Assembly (NCBI RefSeq): GCF_005491425.1
Contig: NZ_CP028083.1
Coordinates: 3,502,001-3,566,000, forward strand
Length of the DNA stretch: 64,000 nucleotides
Origin: Lysinibacillus sp. SGAir0095
GTDB lineage: Bacteria; Bacillota; Bacilli; Bacillales_A; Planococcaceae
Direction: 5' to 3'
Position 1 is the first letter of the stretch, and each line of letters starts with the position of its first letter. The notes beneath the pieces were generated by a model. The model made no database searches. It was not told where the DNA came from and worked only from the letters and a program-made list of their open reading frames with translations. Shown in pieces: positions 35,564 through 44,035 of the stretch. The translations under genes were made by a program, and so were the position numbers.

Positions 35564-37906
35564 TTATTTTATTGAATATTTTCCAAATCCGTCAGTACCA
35601 TCACCTAGATATTTAATAGTGCTGCCTTCTGGAATTGAATTAACTGCCTTTTTCGATGATTCGAAAACAACATTTGCAGCTGCAGGAAGTGGCGCAAATT
35701 TCCAGTTATTATCTGCAGATGGGTCGATTGTTTCGTTTGCAATAATATAATCGATAATCGCTTGACGATTTTCATCTGGATATATTTCTACATGTGTTGC
35801 ATTACGTACTCCCGGGAATGAACCATTTGCACGATAGTTGTTTGTTGCAACAATAAATTCTTGTTTTAAATCAATTGGTTTACCGTTATATTGTAAGTTT
35901 ACAATACGAGAAGAACCTTCATTTACTAAGTTACCACTCGCATCGTATTTAGCAGGTTTTGTAACATCGATTTCATATGTTACACCATCAATAACATCGT
36001 AGTTATATGAACGGAAATCAGAATTGATTAATTGTTGTTCTTTAGTGCTCTTTGCATCAATTTGATTGAATTGACCTGCCGACATTTCTAGCCATTCTTT
36101 TACATCAGCTCCAGTTACCTTTAAAGTCGCTAATGTATTATCGTATAGATAAAGGTCAGCCACGTTCTTAATCGCTAATTCACCTGTTGGAACATACGTG
36201 TAGTACTCAGGGTCGCTACGTGTACCTGCTTTAAATGGTGCACCTGCAGAAAGTACTGGTAGATTTTCGAATGCCGTGCCTTTGATTTTATCTTTTACAT
36301 AATTAGATTGTGCGTTAGTTACAATTTGAATAGATGGATCATCTAAAACTTGTGAGAAATAACTATGAATATCTGCACTCGTTTTCCCTACAGGTTGACG
36401 AACGTATTTAATTGTTCCTTCATGTGCTTCTTTTACCACATCAACAAGTCCTTGGTCTACATCAGATGCATCTTTCGCAATTGCGCGTACTTCACCAGTA
36501 CCAGTTACTACTTCCCACTCTTCCCCTTTTTGTTCAAGAGTTAAGTCAATAACTCCTAAATGGCTGCCATATTTACCAGGCATAACGACCGGTACGCCGT
36601 TCATAGTACCATTTTCAACATCAACATTTGTTAAGGATGCGTCTACTGTACCAGGGAAAACTCCATGAGCATGCCCAGTAATAATTGCATCTACTCCATC
36701 AACTTTTGTTAGAAGATATGAAACATCTTCTTCACCATCAGTGTGTGTCGCATCCCCTAAACCAGAGTGAGATAGGACAACAATTACATCTGCTCCGTCT
36801 TTTTGCATCTGGGGAATAAGTTTTTCAACTGCTTCTACAGAATCATCAACAGTTACTTTACCTTCTAAGTGAGACTTGTCCCAATTCAAAATCTGCGGTG
36901 GAACAATTCCTGTTACCCCAACTTTAACTGTTGTGGCATTCCCTTTTGAATCTACAACTTCTTTTTCAATAATTACATATGGCTCATACATGTAGTTGCC
37001 ATTTGAGGCATTACGAATGTTTGCATTTACATATGGGAAGTCAGCATCATCTTCCACTTCAGCAAAATAATCTAAACCATAGTTAAATTCATGGTTACCC
37101 AGTGTTGCCGCATCATAATCTAAATACTCCATTGCTGCAACAGAAGGATGATCTTCTCCATCCTCCAGTACATCTACAGCTTGTTTATACGAACCTAGTG
37201 GAGTACCTTGAATTGCATCACCATTATCAAATAATAATGTATTGCTATTTTCTTCACGTGCATTCTTAATTAATGTTGCTACTTTTACAAGCCCTAAGCT
37301 ATTAGACTCTGTATCTTTATAGTAGTCATAATTCATAATGTTTGTATGAATATCCGATGTTCCTAAAATACGTAAAGATACCGTTGTTTTATATTCCTTT
37401 AAGAAGCGTTTTAAGATTAAATCCAAGTGAGTGTCAGCTAAAACATTTTTAAGCTTTAAAGTTTGGTCAGTATAGCCACTTAAAAAGCCCAATGAAATTG
37501 CTTTTGCCAACTCGTCAAGATTCTCTTTCTTGGCCGAATTGATATCTTTATATTTTTTTAGGATATCTTCTGAATAAGTTTTGTTATCTTCAATAACGTT
37601 CGCAAGGCCAACAACCGCCTCTTCACGTGTGATGTTGGCATTTGGCGCAAATCTTTTTGCTGTTTTACCATCGATGAGTTTTAGTTCAATTGCTTTTTCA
37701 ACATAAGGTTTTAGTGATGCAGGGACATCATTAAATTTAACTGTCTTTCCTGAGCCTAACTCAACACCCATTGAATCAAGTACAGCTTTTACGTACTCTC
37801 CTCTTGTTACTTGATCAACTTTTGCAGCGTCTGCTTCATTAACATTTGCAAATCCAGTGACTGCAAGTGACAAAGCTAAAGCAGAGGCGGAAACTTTCTT
37901 CCACAT
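35564..37906 (-). CDS. SLH-domain surface 5'-nucleotidase / 2',3'-cyclic-nucleotide phosphodiesterase
   Basis: A 780-residue exported enzyme. A signal peptide covers about residues 1-28 (cleavage after NEADA). About two to three S-layer-homology repeats follow to residue 170, with VTRGEYVKAVLDSMG and ITREEAVVGLANV, and these anchor the protein to the cell wall polymer. The metallophosphatase domain shows GTSDIHTN near 185, FDNGDAIQGTP near 225, LGNHEFNYG near 272, VVLSHSG near 380 and TGHAHG near 410. The 5'-nucleotidase C-terminal domain follows (FKAGTR, YDNTLATLKVTGADVKEWL). It would release phosphate and nucleosides from external nucleotides. It is monocistronic. Confidence 0.9.
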   Translation of the reverse strand: MWKKVSASALALSLAVTGFANVNEADAAKVDQVTRGEYVKAVLDSMGVELGSGKTVKFNDVPASLKPYVEKAIELKLIDGKTAKRFAPNANITREEAVVGLANVIEDNKTYSEDILKKYKDINSAKKENLDELAKAISLGFLSGYTDQTLKLKNVLADTHLDLILKRFLKEYKTTVSLRILGTSDIHTNIMNYDYYKDTESNSLGLVKVATLIKNAREENSNTLLFDNGDAIQGTPLGSYKQAVDVLEDGEDHPSVAAMEYLDYDAATLGNHEFNYGLDYFAEVEDDADFPYVNANIRNASNGNYMYEPYVIIEKEVVDSKGNATTVKVGVTGIVPPQILNWDKSHLEGKVTVDDSVEAVEKLIPQMQKDGADVIVVLSHSGLGDATHTDGEEDVSYLLTKVDGVDAIITGHAHGVFPGTVDASLTNVDVENGTMNGVPVVMPGKYGSHLGVIDLTLEQKGEEWEVVTGTGEVRAIAKDASDVDQGLVDVVKEAHEGTIKYVRQPVGKTSADIHSYFSQVLDDPSIQIVTNAQSNYVKDKIKGTAFENLPVLSAGAPFKAGTRSDPEYYTYVPTGELAIKNVADLYLYDNTLATLKVTGADVKEWLEMSAGQFNQIDAKSTKEQQLINSDFRSYNYDVIDGVTYEIDVTKPAKYDASGNLVNEGSSRIVNLQYNGKPIDLKQEFIVATNNYRANGSFPGVRNATHVEIYPDENRQAIIDYIIANETIDPSADNNWKFAPLPAAANVVFESSKKAVNSIPEGSTIKYLGDGTDGFGKYSIK

Positions 37907-38051
37907 TAAAAACTCATCTCCTATTAATAATATTCTAAATCAATAGAATTTTATCAAAAAACAAAATATAAATATAGCAATTTTTCTATTTTTTTGAAAA
38001 AAGATAACATTTTAGTAATATATGATATAATCTCCACAATGATTATGTACA

Positions 38052-38092
38052 ATTTTAAAGGCTGACACAAAAAATGATTTTTTGTATCAGCC
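38052..38092 (-). terminator. Terminator of the alpha/beta SASP gene
   Basis: GGCTGACACAAAAA and TTTTTTGTATCAGCC form a long stem with one mismatch, followed by TTTAAAATT on the minus strand. Confidence 0.83.
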
Positions 38093-38117
38093 CTTAGTCA
38101 CTAGTAGTTATTTAAAA

Positions 38118-38324
38118 TTATTGACCTGAGCGTCCTTTTAATTGTGCTTCGGCCATTTGAACAAGGCGTTTCGTAATTTCGCCACCAACAGAACCATTGG
38201 CGCGTGCTGCATCTTCCGGTCCAAGGTTTACTCCAAACTCTTGTGCAATTTCATATTTCATTTGGTCCATTGCAGCTTGAGCACCTGGGAAGAGCAATTT
38301 ATTTGAACTTCTTTCAGAAGCCAT
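38118..38324 (-). CDS. Alpha/beta-type small acid-soluble spore protein
   Basis: A 68-residue SASP that coats spore DNA and protects it from UV and heat. It has the conserved [22 protein letters not shown] segment, including the GPR protease site between E and I of YEIAQE. The second conserved block is [13 protein letters not shown]. The N-terminus [21 protein letters not shown] is typical. The start at 38324 follows AAGGAGGTGAGAGAA; a GTG three codons upstream overlaps the ribosome binding site. Confidence 0.95.
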   Translation of the reverse strand: MASERSSNKLLFPGAQAAMDQMKYEIAQEFGVNLGPEDAARANGSVGGEITKRLVQMAEAQLKGRSGQ

Positions 38325-38602
38325 TTCTCTCACCTCCTTGTGAGTTTAGAATGGTCAAAGAGGTGGTTTTCATACGTTGTTATACATTCCTGTACAGTAT
38401 CATTTTCCCTTATATTAAAATTTCTAAGCAAGTTAACATTTTTTACACTACAAAAACAATATTGTGTTAAGAAAGAAAAAGTTTTGTACATATCGTATAC
38501 ATATTTTGTTAATAATATTGTTTATTATTGATATTATCTATTGAATTTTTGGAATCGGGTAGTAGTATAGGCTAAAAATTCTAAAAAATTACACAAAAGT
38601 TG

Positions 38603-38631
38603 TTGCATTTAAATTTAGAAAAAGGTATTAT
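38603..38631 (+). promoter_or_regulatory. Sigma-A promoter of the dapA leader
   Basis: TTGCAT and TATTAT are separated by 17 bp and lie about 40 nt upstream of the lysine riboswitch. Both hexamers match the housekeeping consensus at five of six positions (TTGACA, TATAAT). Confidence 0.75.
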
Positions 38632-38672
38632 TTTAGTTAATTAAATAATCACTTATTTCAAGAACTTTTGAA

Positions 38673-38850
38673 GTAAGGATAGAGGAGCAAAAACCATTAG
38701 TACACAGTAAGAGGATTATGAGATCCAAAGACGATTGTGGAAAGGGGAATTTGCCGAAGCTTTTGAGAAACTCATAATCTCATGAGCTGGTTCTGTTGTT
38801 GAACAAATGCAGAACTGTCATATAGGTTTCTATATGGAGGGCTATCTTAC
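38673..38850 (+). ncRNA. Lysine riboswitch (L box)
   Basis: The conserved L-box elements are readable in order: GGATAGAGGAGC, AGTA, AAAGGGGAATTTGCCGAAGC, a helix of CTCATAATCTC with its partner, CTGTCA and the closing GGAGGGCTATC. The P1 stem pairs GTAAGGATAG with CTATCTTAC. It senses lysine and lies upstream of dapA, the first committed step toward lysine and dipicolinate. A terminator hairpin follows at 38878-38905. Confidence 0.92.
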
Positions 38851-38877
38851 GCAAGGAAATGAATTTTATTTCTACGT

Positions 38878-38905
38878 AGCAACGATCCCTCGTTGTTGCT
38901 TTTTT
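38878..38905 (+). terminator. Riboswitch-controlled terminator
   Basis: GCAACGA and TCGTTGTTGC form a stem followed by six T residues, 28 nt after the L-box aptamer. Lysine binding would favour this hairpin and stop transcription before dapA. Confidence 0.8.
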
Positions 38906-38920
38906 GCGTTTACTTAACAT

Positions 38921-39040
38921 AACGCCCTTCTCCCTCTATTTTCTTAGAGGCTATAGGTTATCGAGACGAAAACCTTAGCTGGTCCGAAAGGAGAAAAGAA
39001 GCTTTATCCTTCTTTTCTGCTAAAAAAATAAAAGGATGTG
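38921..39040 (+). other. Extra structured leader between the riboswitch terminator and dapA
   Basis: About 120 nt remain in the leader after the terminator. CCTCT/AGAGG can pair near 38935-38950. A perfect 10-bp hairpin, AGAAAAGAAG with CTTCTTTTCT, lies at about 38992-39018, just ahead of the dapA ribosome binding site (GGATGTGGAGAAG). The upstream part of the intergenic region (38334-38602) has no gene. Confidence 0.5.
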
Positions 39041-39048
39041 GAGAAGTA

Positions 39049-39933
39049 ATGAATTTCGGAAAAATTTTAACTGCTATGGTGACACCATTTGATGCGTTTG
39101 GTGAAATCGATTGGAATGCTACTCATAACTTAATTAATTATTTAATCGCCAATGGAACTGATGGACTTGTGGTTTCCGGTACTACTGGAGAATCCCCAAC
39201 TTTAAGTGAACAAGAAAAACTTGATTTATTTAGATTTACTGTAAAAGTTGTAGACGGTCGCGTTCCAGTAATCGCAGGTACAGGCACTTACAACACAAGA
39301 GATTCGATTATATTAACAAAACAAGCAGAAAATGCGGGTGTTGATGGGATCATGCTTGTAACGCCATATTATAACAAGCCTTCACAAGAAGGAATGTACC
39401 AGCATTTTAAAGCTATTGCAGAAAGCACTAATTTACCTATTATTCTTTATAATATCCCTGGTCGAAGTGTTGTAAATTTATCTGTTGAAACGGTAATTCG
39501 CCTCTCAGCTATTCACAATATCGTTGCGATTAAAGAAGCAAGTGGAAATCTCGATGCTATGGCTGAAATTATAGAAAAAACACCAGAACGCTTTTCATTA
39601 TATAGTGGTGATGACGGCTTGACATTACCTACCTTATCAATCGGCGGAACTGGCGTTATTTCTGTTGCAGCACATATCATTGGTAAGGAAATGCAGGAGA
39701 TGATTCGTAAATTCCAAAGCGGCAACTTAGCTGGTGCTGCAAAAGATCATCGTAAGCTGTTACCTATCATGAAAGCATTATTTGCAACACCAAATCCAAC
39801 ATCTGTAAAAGCGGCTTTAAATTCTAATGGAATTCCTGTTGGCGGTGTACGTCTACCAATGGTTCCATTAACTGCTGAAGAATTAGCTTCATTACAGGCA
39901 GTTTTGAATACTTTAGAAGAAGCAAGAATCTAA
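39049..39933 (+). CDS. dapA: 4-hydroxy-tetrahydrodipicolinate synthase
   Basis: A 294-residue DapA, a TIM-barrel Schiff-base aldolase that condenses pyruvate with aspartate semialdehyde in lysine and dipicolinate synthesis. VSGTTGESPTLS lies near residue 45. The catalytic Tyr is in LYNIPGRS near 135, and the Schiff-base Lys is in AIKEASGNLD near 163. The ATG at 39049 follows GTGGAGAAGTA. It is controlled by the L-box leader. A terminator follows, so it is monocistronic. Spore-formers need a high flux here for dipicolinic acid. Confidence 0.97.
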   Translation: MNFGKILTAMVTPFDAFGEIDWNATHNLINYLIANGTDGLVVSGTTGESPTLSEQEKLDLFRFTVKVVDGRVPVIAGTGTYNTRDSIILTKQAENAGVDGIMLVTPYYNKPSQEGMYQHFKAIAESTNLPIILYNIPGRSVVNLSVETVIRLSAIHNIVAIKEASGNLDAMAEIIEKTPERFSLYSGDDGLTLPTLSIGGTGVISVAAHIIGKEMQEMIRKFQSGNLAGAAKDHRKLLPIMKALFATPNPTSVKAALNSNGIPVGGVRLPMVPLTAEELASLQAVLNTLEEARI

Positions 39934-39946
39934 TCAATTCATTTTG

Positions 39947-39979
39947 AACAGGATCATTCATGGTCCTGTTTTTCTTTTT
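39947..39979 (+). terminator. Rho-independent terminator of dapA
   Basis: AACAGGATCAT and ATGGTCCTGTT pair over 10 of 11 positions and are followed by TTTCTTTTT. Confidence 0.85.
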
Positions 39980-40030
39980 GGTTATAATTACTTTGGATCT
40001 AGGGGTACCTTTCATTAAATTTGAGTATAT

Positions 40031-40069
40031 AAAAAATCAGGTGGAATAATGATGTAATTATTCCACCTG
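40031..40069 (-). terminator. Rho-independent terminator of the aminotransferase gene
   Basis: Perfect 13-bp arms CAGGTGGAATAAT and ATTATTCCACCTG are followed on the minus strand by ATTTTTTATA. Confidence 0.9.
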
Positions 40070-40116
40070 TCTCTATAATTAGGATTACTAGTCCTTTAAT
40101 TTAGATACATTTTTAC

Positions 40117-41310
40117 TTATCTTTCCTCTAAATCGTTCTTAAATAATTCCCCTAGCTTTTTTATTCCTTCCTCAATTTTTTCAGGGGTGCTCGAGGAGAA
40201 ATTTAAGCGTAAATGTTTGATACCATCCTCTGAATTTTTACAAAAATGGATTCCTGGAACAAAAGCAACTTTGTAATCTGTTGTTGCTCTTTCAAATAAA
40301 GCAAGTACATCTGGTTCTCCTGGGAGTTCGACCCAAATAAAAAGCCCCCCTTCCGGCTTCGTAAACTTTGTACCTTCAGGGAAATACTCTTCAATGCTAG
40401 TAATCATTGTATGTAATTTTCCAGCATAAAGCTCATTAATTTTTTTCAAATGGTCCGGCAATAATCCTTGTTCTAGAAATTCTGCACAAATGGCTTGTGT
40501 TAAATTAGCAGTATGAGTATCCGAACCTTGTTTTGCTACAGTTAACTTTTGAATAATTTCCTCTTCAGCTAATACTGTACCGACACGTAACCCAGGAGAT
40601 ATGATTTTGGCAAAACTATTTAATAATACAACATGCCCCGTTTTATCAAATGTTTTGATTGATGGTAAGGTATCTCCAGAATATCTTAAATCACAATAAG
40701 GATCATCTTCTAAAACGATCACATTGTACTCCGACGCCAACTCTGCAACTTTTTGACGACGATTCAATGGTAAAGTACGTCCAGTAGGGTTTTGGAACGT
40801 AGGAATTGTATAAATCATTTTGGGGTTATACTCTTTTATCTTCGCTTCTAAGTCTTCCATGATTAACCCATGCTCATCCATCGCCACAGGAACAGATTTT
40901 ACAAAGTACTTATTGAACGTGGAGAACACCCCTAAAAATGTAGGGGATTCTACTAATACTACGTCTCCTGGTTCTAGAAAAGCATCTGCCAATAAGTGTA
41001 TTCCTTGAGAAGCCCCAGTTGTCACAATCACGTTTTCAGTTGATCCTTTTATCCCTTTTGGATGTGCTATATGCTTTAAGTAAGCTTCTTTTAAAGGTTT
41101 CCATCCTTCTGTGATTCCATATTGAAGAATTTGGTGCCCTTTATCAGATAGCACTTTATCTGTAATTCTTTTAATTTCATCGATTGGGAAGGACTCATTT
41201 GCAGGACTCCCTCCACCAAATGAAATCATTTCAGGATCAGCCATCGCTTTAAAAATTTCACGCACAGCACTGGATGATACTTCCTCCATACGATTTGCGT
41301 ATTTGTACAT
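40117..41310 (-). CDS. PLP-dependent aminotransferase (2-aminoadipate/aromatic type, class I)
   Basis: A 397-residue fold-type I aminotransferase. The start MYKYANRMEEVSSSAVREIFK and ISFGGGSPANESFP are typical of the LysN / MocR-C-terminal-like group. Cofactor residues include TTGASQGIHLL near 95, PTFQNPTGRTLP near 185 and the PLP Lys in NSFAKIISPGLRVG near 243. It transfers amino groups between 2-oxo acids and amino acids such as 2-aminoadipate, Leu or aromatic ones. No DNA-binding domain is fused. The ATG at 41310 follows GAAGGAGAGATAAC; the frame extends to 41406 without support. Confidence 0.88.
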   Translation of the reverse strand: MYKYANRMEEVSSSAVREIFKAMADPEMISFGGGSPANESFPIDEIKRITDKVLSDKGHQILQYGITEGWKPLKEAYLKHIAHPKGIKGSTENVIVTTGASQGIHLLADAFLEPGDVVLVESPTFLGVFSTFNKYFVKSVPVAMDEHGLIMEDLEAKIKEYNPKMIYTIPTFQNPTGRTLPLNRRQKVAELASEYNVIVLEDDPYCDLRYSGDTLPSIKTFDKTGHVVLLNSFAKIISPGLRVGTVLAEEEIIQKLTVAKQGSDTHTANLTQAICAEFLEQGLLPDHLKKINELYAGKLHTMITSIEEYFPEGTKFTKPEGGLFIWVELPGEPDVLALFERATTDYKVAFVPGIHFCKNSEDGIKHLRLNFSSSTPEKIEEGIKKLGELFKNDLEER

Positions 41311-41454
41311 GTTATCTCTCCTTCTAAAATTATTTGATACTATTGCACTTGAAAAACAGTGCCCGAATCCTCTTCGCTTAATACTGCAATAATTCAAATA
41401 CATCACGTCTATTCTTTTGCTAATTAGTACAGACTAGTGGCGGAGGTGATTCCT

Positions 41455-41592
41455 ATGGCAAAGCGGAACAAACCATTGAAAAAAGGAAAAAAAGATAAGA
41501 AAGTAAATAATCGTGAAGAAATCGCAGTAGAGCAAGATGTAAATGCAGCTGTTGCTCAAAAGAATGCTCAACAAAAAACAAAGAAAAAATAA
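41455..41592 (+). CDS. Small Lys-rich hypothetical protein
   Basis: A 45-residue protein beginning MAKRNKPLKKGKKDKKVNN and ending QQKTKKK, with about one third Lys. GGAGGTGATTCCT precedes the ATG, and a terminator follows at 41623, so it looks like a real small gene. Its composition recalls tiny spore proteins such as SspO or SspP, but the match is too weak to name. It was missed by length-filtered gene finding. Confidence 0.62.
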   Translation: MAKRNKPLKKGKKDKKVNNREEIAVEQDVNAAVAQKNAQQKTKKK

Positions 41593-41622
41593 TTTAATCT
41601 ATATAGAAAATAACATTATCTT

Positions 41623-41655
41623 AAGGTCTCTTTTGTGGAAGAGTCCTTTCTTTTT
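41623..41655 (+). terminator. Rho-independent terminator of the small Lys-rich gene
   Basis: AAGGTCTCTT and AAGAGTCCTT pair over 9 of 10 positions and are followed by TCTTTTTG. Confidence 0.72.
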
Positions 41656-41697
41656 GTTGAATAATTCTCTCCTCTTCTTTTCTTCACATAAATTTGT

Positions 41698-42705
41698 TTA
41701 ACCTCTTCGAATTTTCAAGACACCATTTACAACATAGTTTGGTCTCTGATCATTCATAACAGCTTCAACATTCGACCATATATTTTCATGTGCTCTAAAA
41801 AAAGTACTAGATGTAATTCCACCTATATGAGGTGAAAATAATACTTTGTCTGCCGCCTCATCAGGAAGATTAACTAAAATGTTGTCCTTTGTGGTAGGTT
41901 CTGGATAAACCGTATCAAAGCCAGCTCCTTGAATTTCACCGTCGATTAATGCTTGTCTTACTGCTTCATTATCCACAATCTCTCCACGAGCAGTGTTAAC
42001 AAGATAAGCTGTCCTCTTCATCTTCTTTAAAAACTCTTGATTGATCATTCCTGTTGTCTCTTCGGTTACTGGCACATGAATACTAATAATATCGCAAGTA
42101 GTCGCTAGTTCATGCAATTCCATATATGTCACACGGAACTCGTCTTCTATTTCCTTTGGAAGACGTGTTCTACTATAATAGTAGATTTCACATTCGAATG
42201 GATTGAGTCGTTTTGCCGTTGCTTTTGCGATATCTCCAAACCCGATTAACCCTATTTTACAATCTGCGAGTTCAGTTATTCCTTCAATCATTGCCTTTTC
42301 CTTTGTTTTTAACTGATTGCCTTCACGCACACTCATATCACCAGTTGCAACCTTCCTTAATAACCCTAGCATTAGTAAAATCGTCTGTTCGGCAACCGCA
42401 CCGGCATTTACTCCTTTATTATTGCAAACATAAATACCACGCTCTTTCGCAGTATGAATATCAATCGCGTTATATCCCACCCCTTCCGAATGGATAAGCT
42501 GCAAGTTTGGTAAATTCTCTATTAAGTTTTTACTTACTGGTGCAATCGCATCAACTAACAATACTTGAGCTGTCTTTCCCTGCCTAATTAACTCTTCTTC
42601 ACTTGTACCAATAGTACAGAACGTTATATCGGCTTCCTTTATTATTTCAACGTCAGGCATATATTTTTTATATCGATTTTCATTTCCTATAACCAATACT
42701 TTCAT
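41698..42705 (-). CDS. D-isomer-specific 2-hydroxyacid dehydrogenase
   Basis: A 335-residue NAD-dependent dehydrogenase. The Rossmann loop IGLIGFGDIAKATAKRL lies near residue 140 and the catalytic Arg in NTARGEIVDN near 230. The Glu and His of the family are in YPEPTTKDN and FSPHIGGITSSTF toward the C-terminus. SEGVGYNAIDIHTAKERGI near 80 is the usual substrate-side block. It would reduce a 2-oxo acid or oxidise a D-hydroxyacid. The substrate is unclear, with glyoxylate, hydroxypyruvate and phosphoglycerate types all possible. The ATG at 42705 follows GGGTGA; the frame opens at 42723. Confidence 0.88.
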   Translation of the reverse strand: MKVLVIGNENRYKKYMPDVEIIKEADITFCTIGTSEEELIRQGKTAQVLLVDAIAPVSKNLIENLPNLQLIHSEGVGYNAIDIHTAKERGIYVCNNKGVNAGAVAEQTILLMLGLLRKVATGDMSVREGNQLKTKEKAMIEGITELADCKIGLIGFGDIAKATAKRLNPFECEIYYYSRTRLPKEIEDEFRVTYMELHELATTCDIISIHVPVTEETTGMINQEFLKKMKRTAYLVNTARGEIVDNEAVRQALIDGEIQGAGFDTVYPEPTTKDNILVNLPDEAADKVLFSPHIGGITSSTFFRAHENIWSNVEAVMNDQRPNYVVNGVLKIRRG

Positions 42706-42898
42706 CGTGTCACCCATTCCCAACTTTTGATTTTAAATTTTATGAATTTTCTTATTGTTCCATTTTATAACTTTCTCTTTATCTTTTGTAGATGGCTAAT
42801 CAATTTTTAATTTGACTCTCAGTATTTTTTAATGTTTATGTTTTGCTATAAACCAGGTAAAGATAATAATAAAACCATACACATAAGGAGATATAGTT

Positions 42899-43495
42899 AT
42901 GTTTAAAAAATTATTAATTTCAGGAAGTACACTATTGTTATTAGCAGCATGTAACAATACAGACGAATCAACAAAAAATACAGCCACTACAACCCCATCA
43001 ACAGAAGTCAATGTAGGTTCAGGCAATGTCGAACAGACAACTAGTGAAATATCAACAAATATTACTGAGGTTACTGTATCACTTCAAGATGCGGTAGCAA
43101 TTTTCCAAGAATCTCATCCGGAGGCAAAGATTCATTCTGTTGATCTAGATACAAGTTTTGGGAAGTATGAATATGATGTAACTGGACAAGAAGCATCTAC
43201 TGAATACGAAATGACGATTGATGCTGAAACAAAAGAAGTCTTAAAAGAAGAAACTGAAACAGAGGTTGATCGCGAAGGTACTTTAGACTTTTCAAAAATT
43301 ATAGAACCTTCTGCTGCAATTGAATTCGCTTCATCTGTCCCTGAAACAAATGAACTGATACCTGAAAGTTGGTCTTTAGAGGCAGACAATGGAATTCAAA
43401 GCTATACTGTAAATTTTGAAAAGGGAAGATCTGAAGTAGAAGTTGAGGTAAATGCTGAGACAGGTGAAATTCTGCACGTAGAAATCGGTGGGTAG
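42899..43495 (+). CDS. PepSY-domain lipoprotein
   Basis: A 198-residue exported lipoprotein. The signal peptide ends in the lipobox LLLAAC, with Cys at about residue 18. A Thr/Ser/Asn-rich linker of about 45 residues follows. Two PepSY-like repeats come next, the first around residues 60-115 (SLQDAVAIFQESHPEAKI, YEYDVTG, IDAETKEVL) and the second around 135-198 (SWSLEADNGIQSYTVNF, VNAETGEILHVEIGG). PepSY domains often inhibit or modulate proteases near the cell surface. AAGGAGATATAGTT precedes the ATG. A perfect terminator follows. Confidence 0.86.
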   Translation: MFKKLLISGSTLLLLAACNNTDESTKNTATTTPSTEVNVGSGNVEQTTSEISTNITEVTVSLQDAVAIFQESHPEAKIHSVDLDTSFGKYEYDVTGQEASTEYEMTIDAETKEVLKEETETEVDREGTLDFSKIIEPSAAIEFASSVPETNELIPESWSLEADNGIQSYTVNFEKGRSEVEVEVNAETGEILHVEIGG

Positions 43496-43508
43496 TTTTA
43501 ATTTATAA

Positions 43509-43545
43509 AGAGGCTCGGTTCTAACAATTATAGAACCGAGCCTCT
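43509..43545. terminator. Bidirectional terminator
   Basis: A perfect stem of about 16 bp has arms starting AGAGGCTCGGTTCTA around a short loop. It lies between the convergent lipoprotein and zinc-ribbon genes and touches the stop codon of the latter. Confidence 0.88.
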
Positions 43546-43789
43546 ATTCTTCTTTTATAAATCTTACTTCGTCATGTCCGCAATTTTTGCAAACCATTAA
43601 ATGGGGACAAATTTGATCTTTTGCCGTATTGGGATAACCGTCCCCCATCTTCGCTGTTTCCTCATCATTATAATGACTATATGGATCTAAATAATCCGAT
43701 ACCTTCCCTGAATCTTCTAGACGATTATTACATATTGGACAATCGACTTGTAATACTTTCAGGGAGTTACATAAAGGACACATTGCCAT
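43544..43789 (-). CDS. Hypothetical zinc-ribbon-like protein
   Basis: An 81-residue protein with three Cys pairs: CPLC near residue 4, CPIC near 17 and CKNC near 67. The pattern is typical of small zinc ribbons. A region of acidic and aromatic residues (SDYLDPYSHYNDEE) lies between the second and third pair. I use the ATG at 43789, preceded by GGAG at 8 nt. The frame opens at 43864. The function is unknown. Confidence 0.7.
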   Translation of the reverse strand: MAMCPLCNSLKVLQVDCPICNNRLEDSGKVSDYLDPYSHYNDEETAKMGDGYPNTAKDQICPHLMVCKNCGHDEVRFIKEE

Positions 43790-44035
43790 CACTATCACTC
43801 CTTCATTGTTAGTATCATTGTAAGGAAACTTCATGAATACTAAACATCCCTTTATCAAATTCAACTAGGTGAAATACTTTCATTAAGAATTTATAGTTTT
43901 ATCTAAGCAACATCCCCTTTATTTGGGATTCTTGCTTTTTTGTTTACTTGGCATTTCAATCTCATACTTACTTTTTACGATTTTCTATTTATGCTATATT
44001 TTAGGAGAAATATAAAACTTAAAGGGGTGTTGTTA

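Noticed and set aside
38204..38531. Two plus-strand frames upstream of dapA as genes
   Set aside because: They overlap the SASP gene antisense or lie in very AT-rich DNA without a ribosome binding site.
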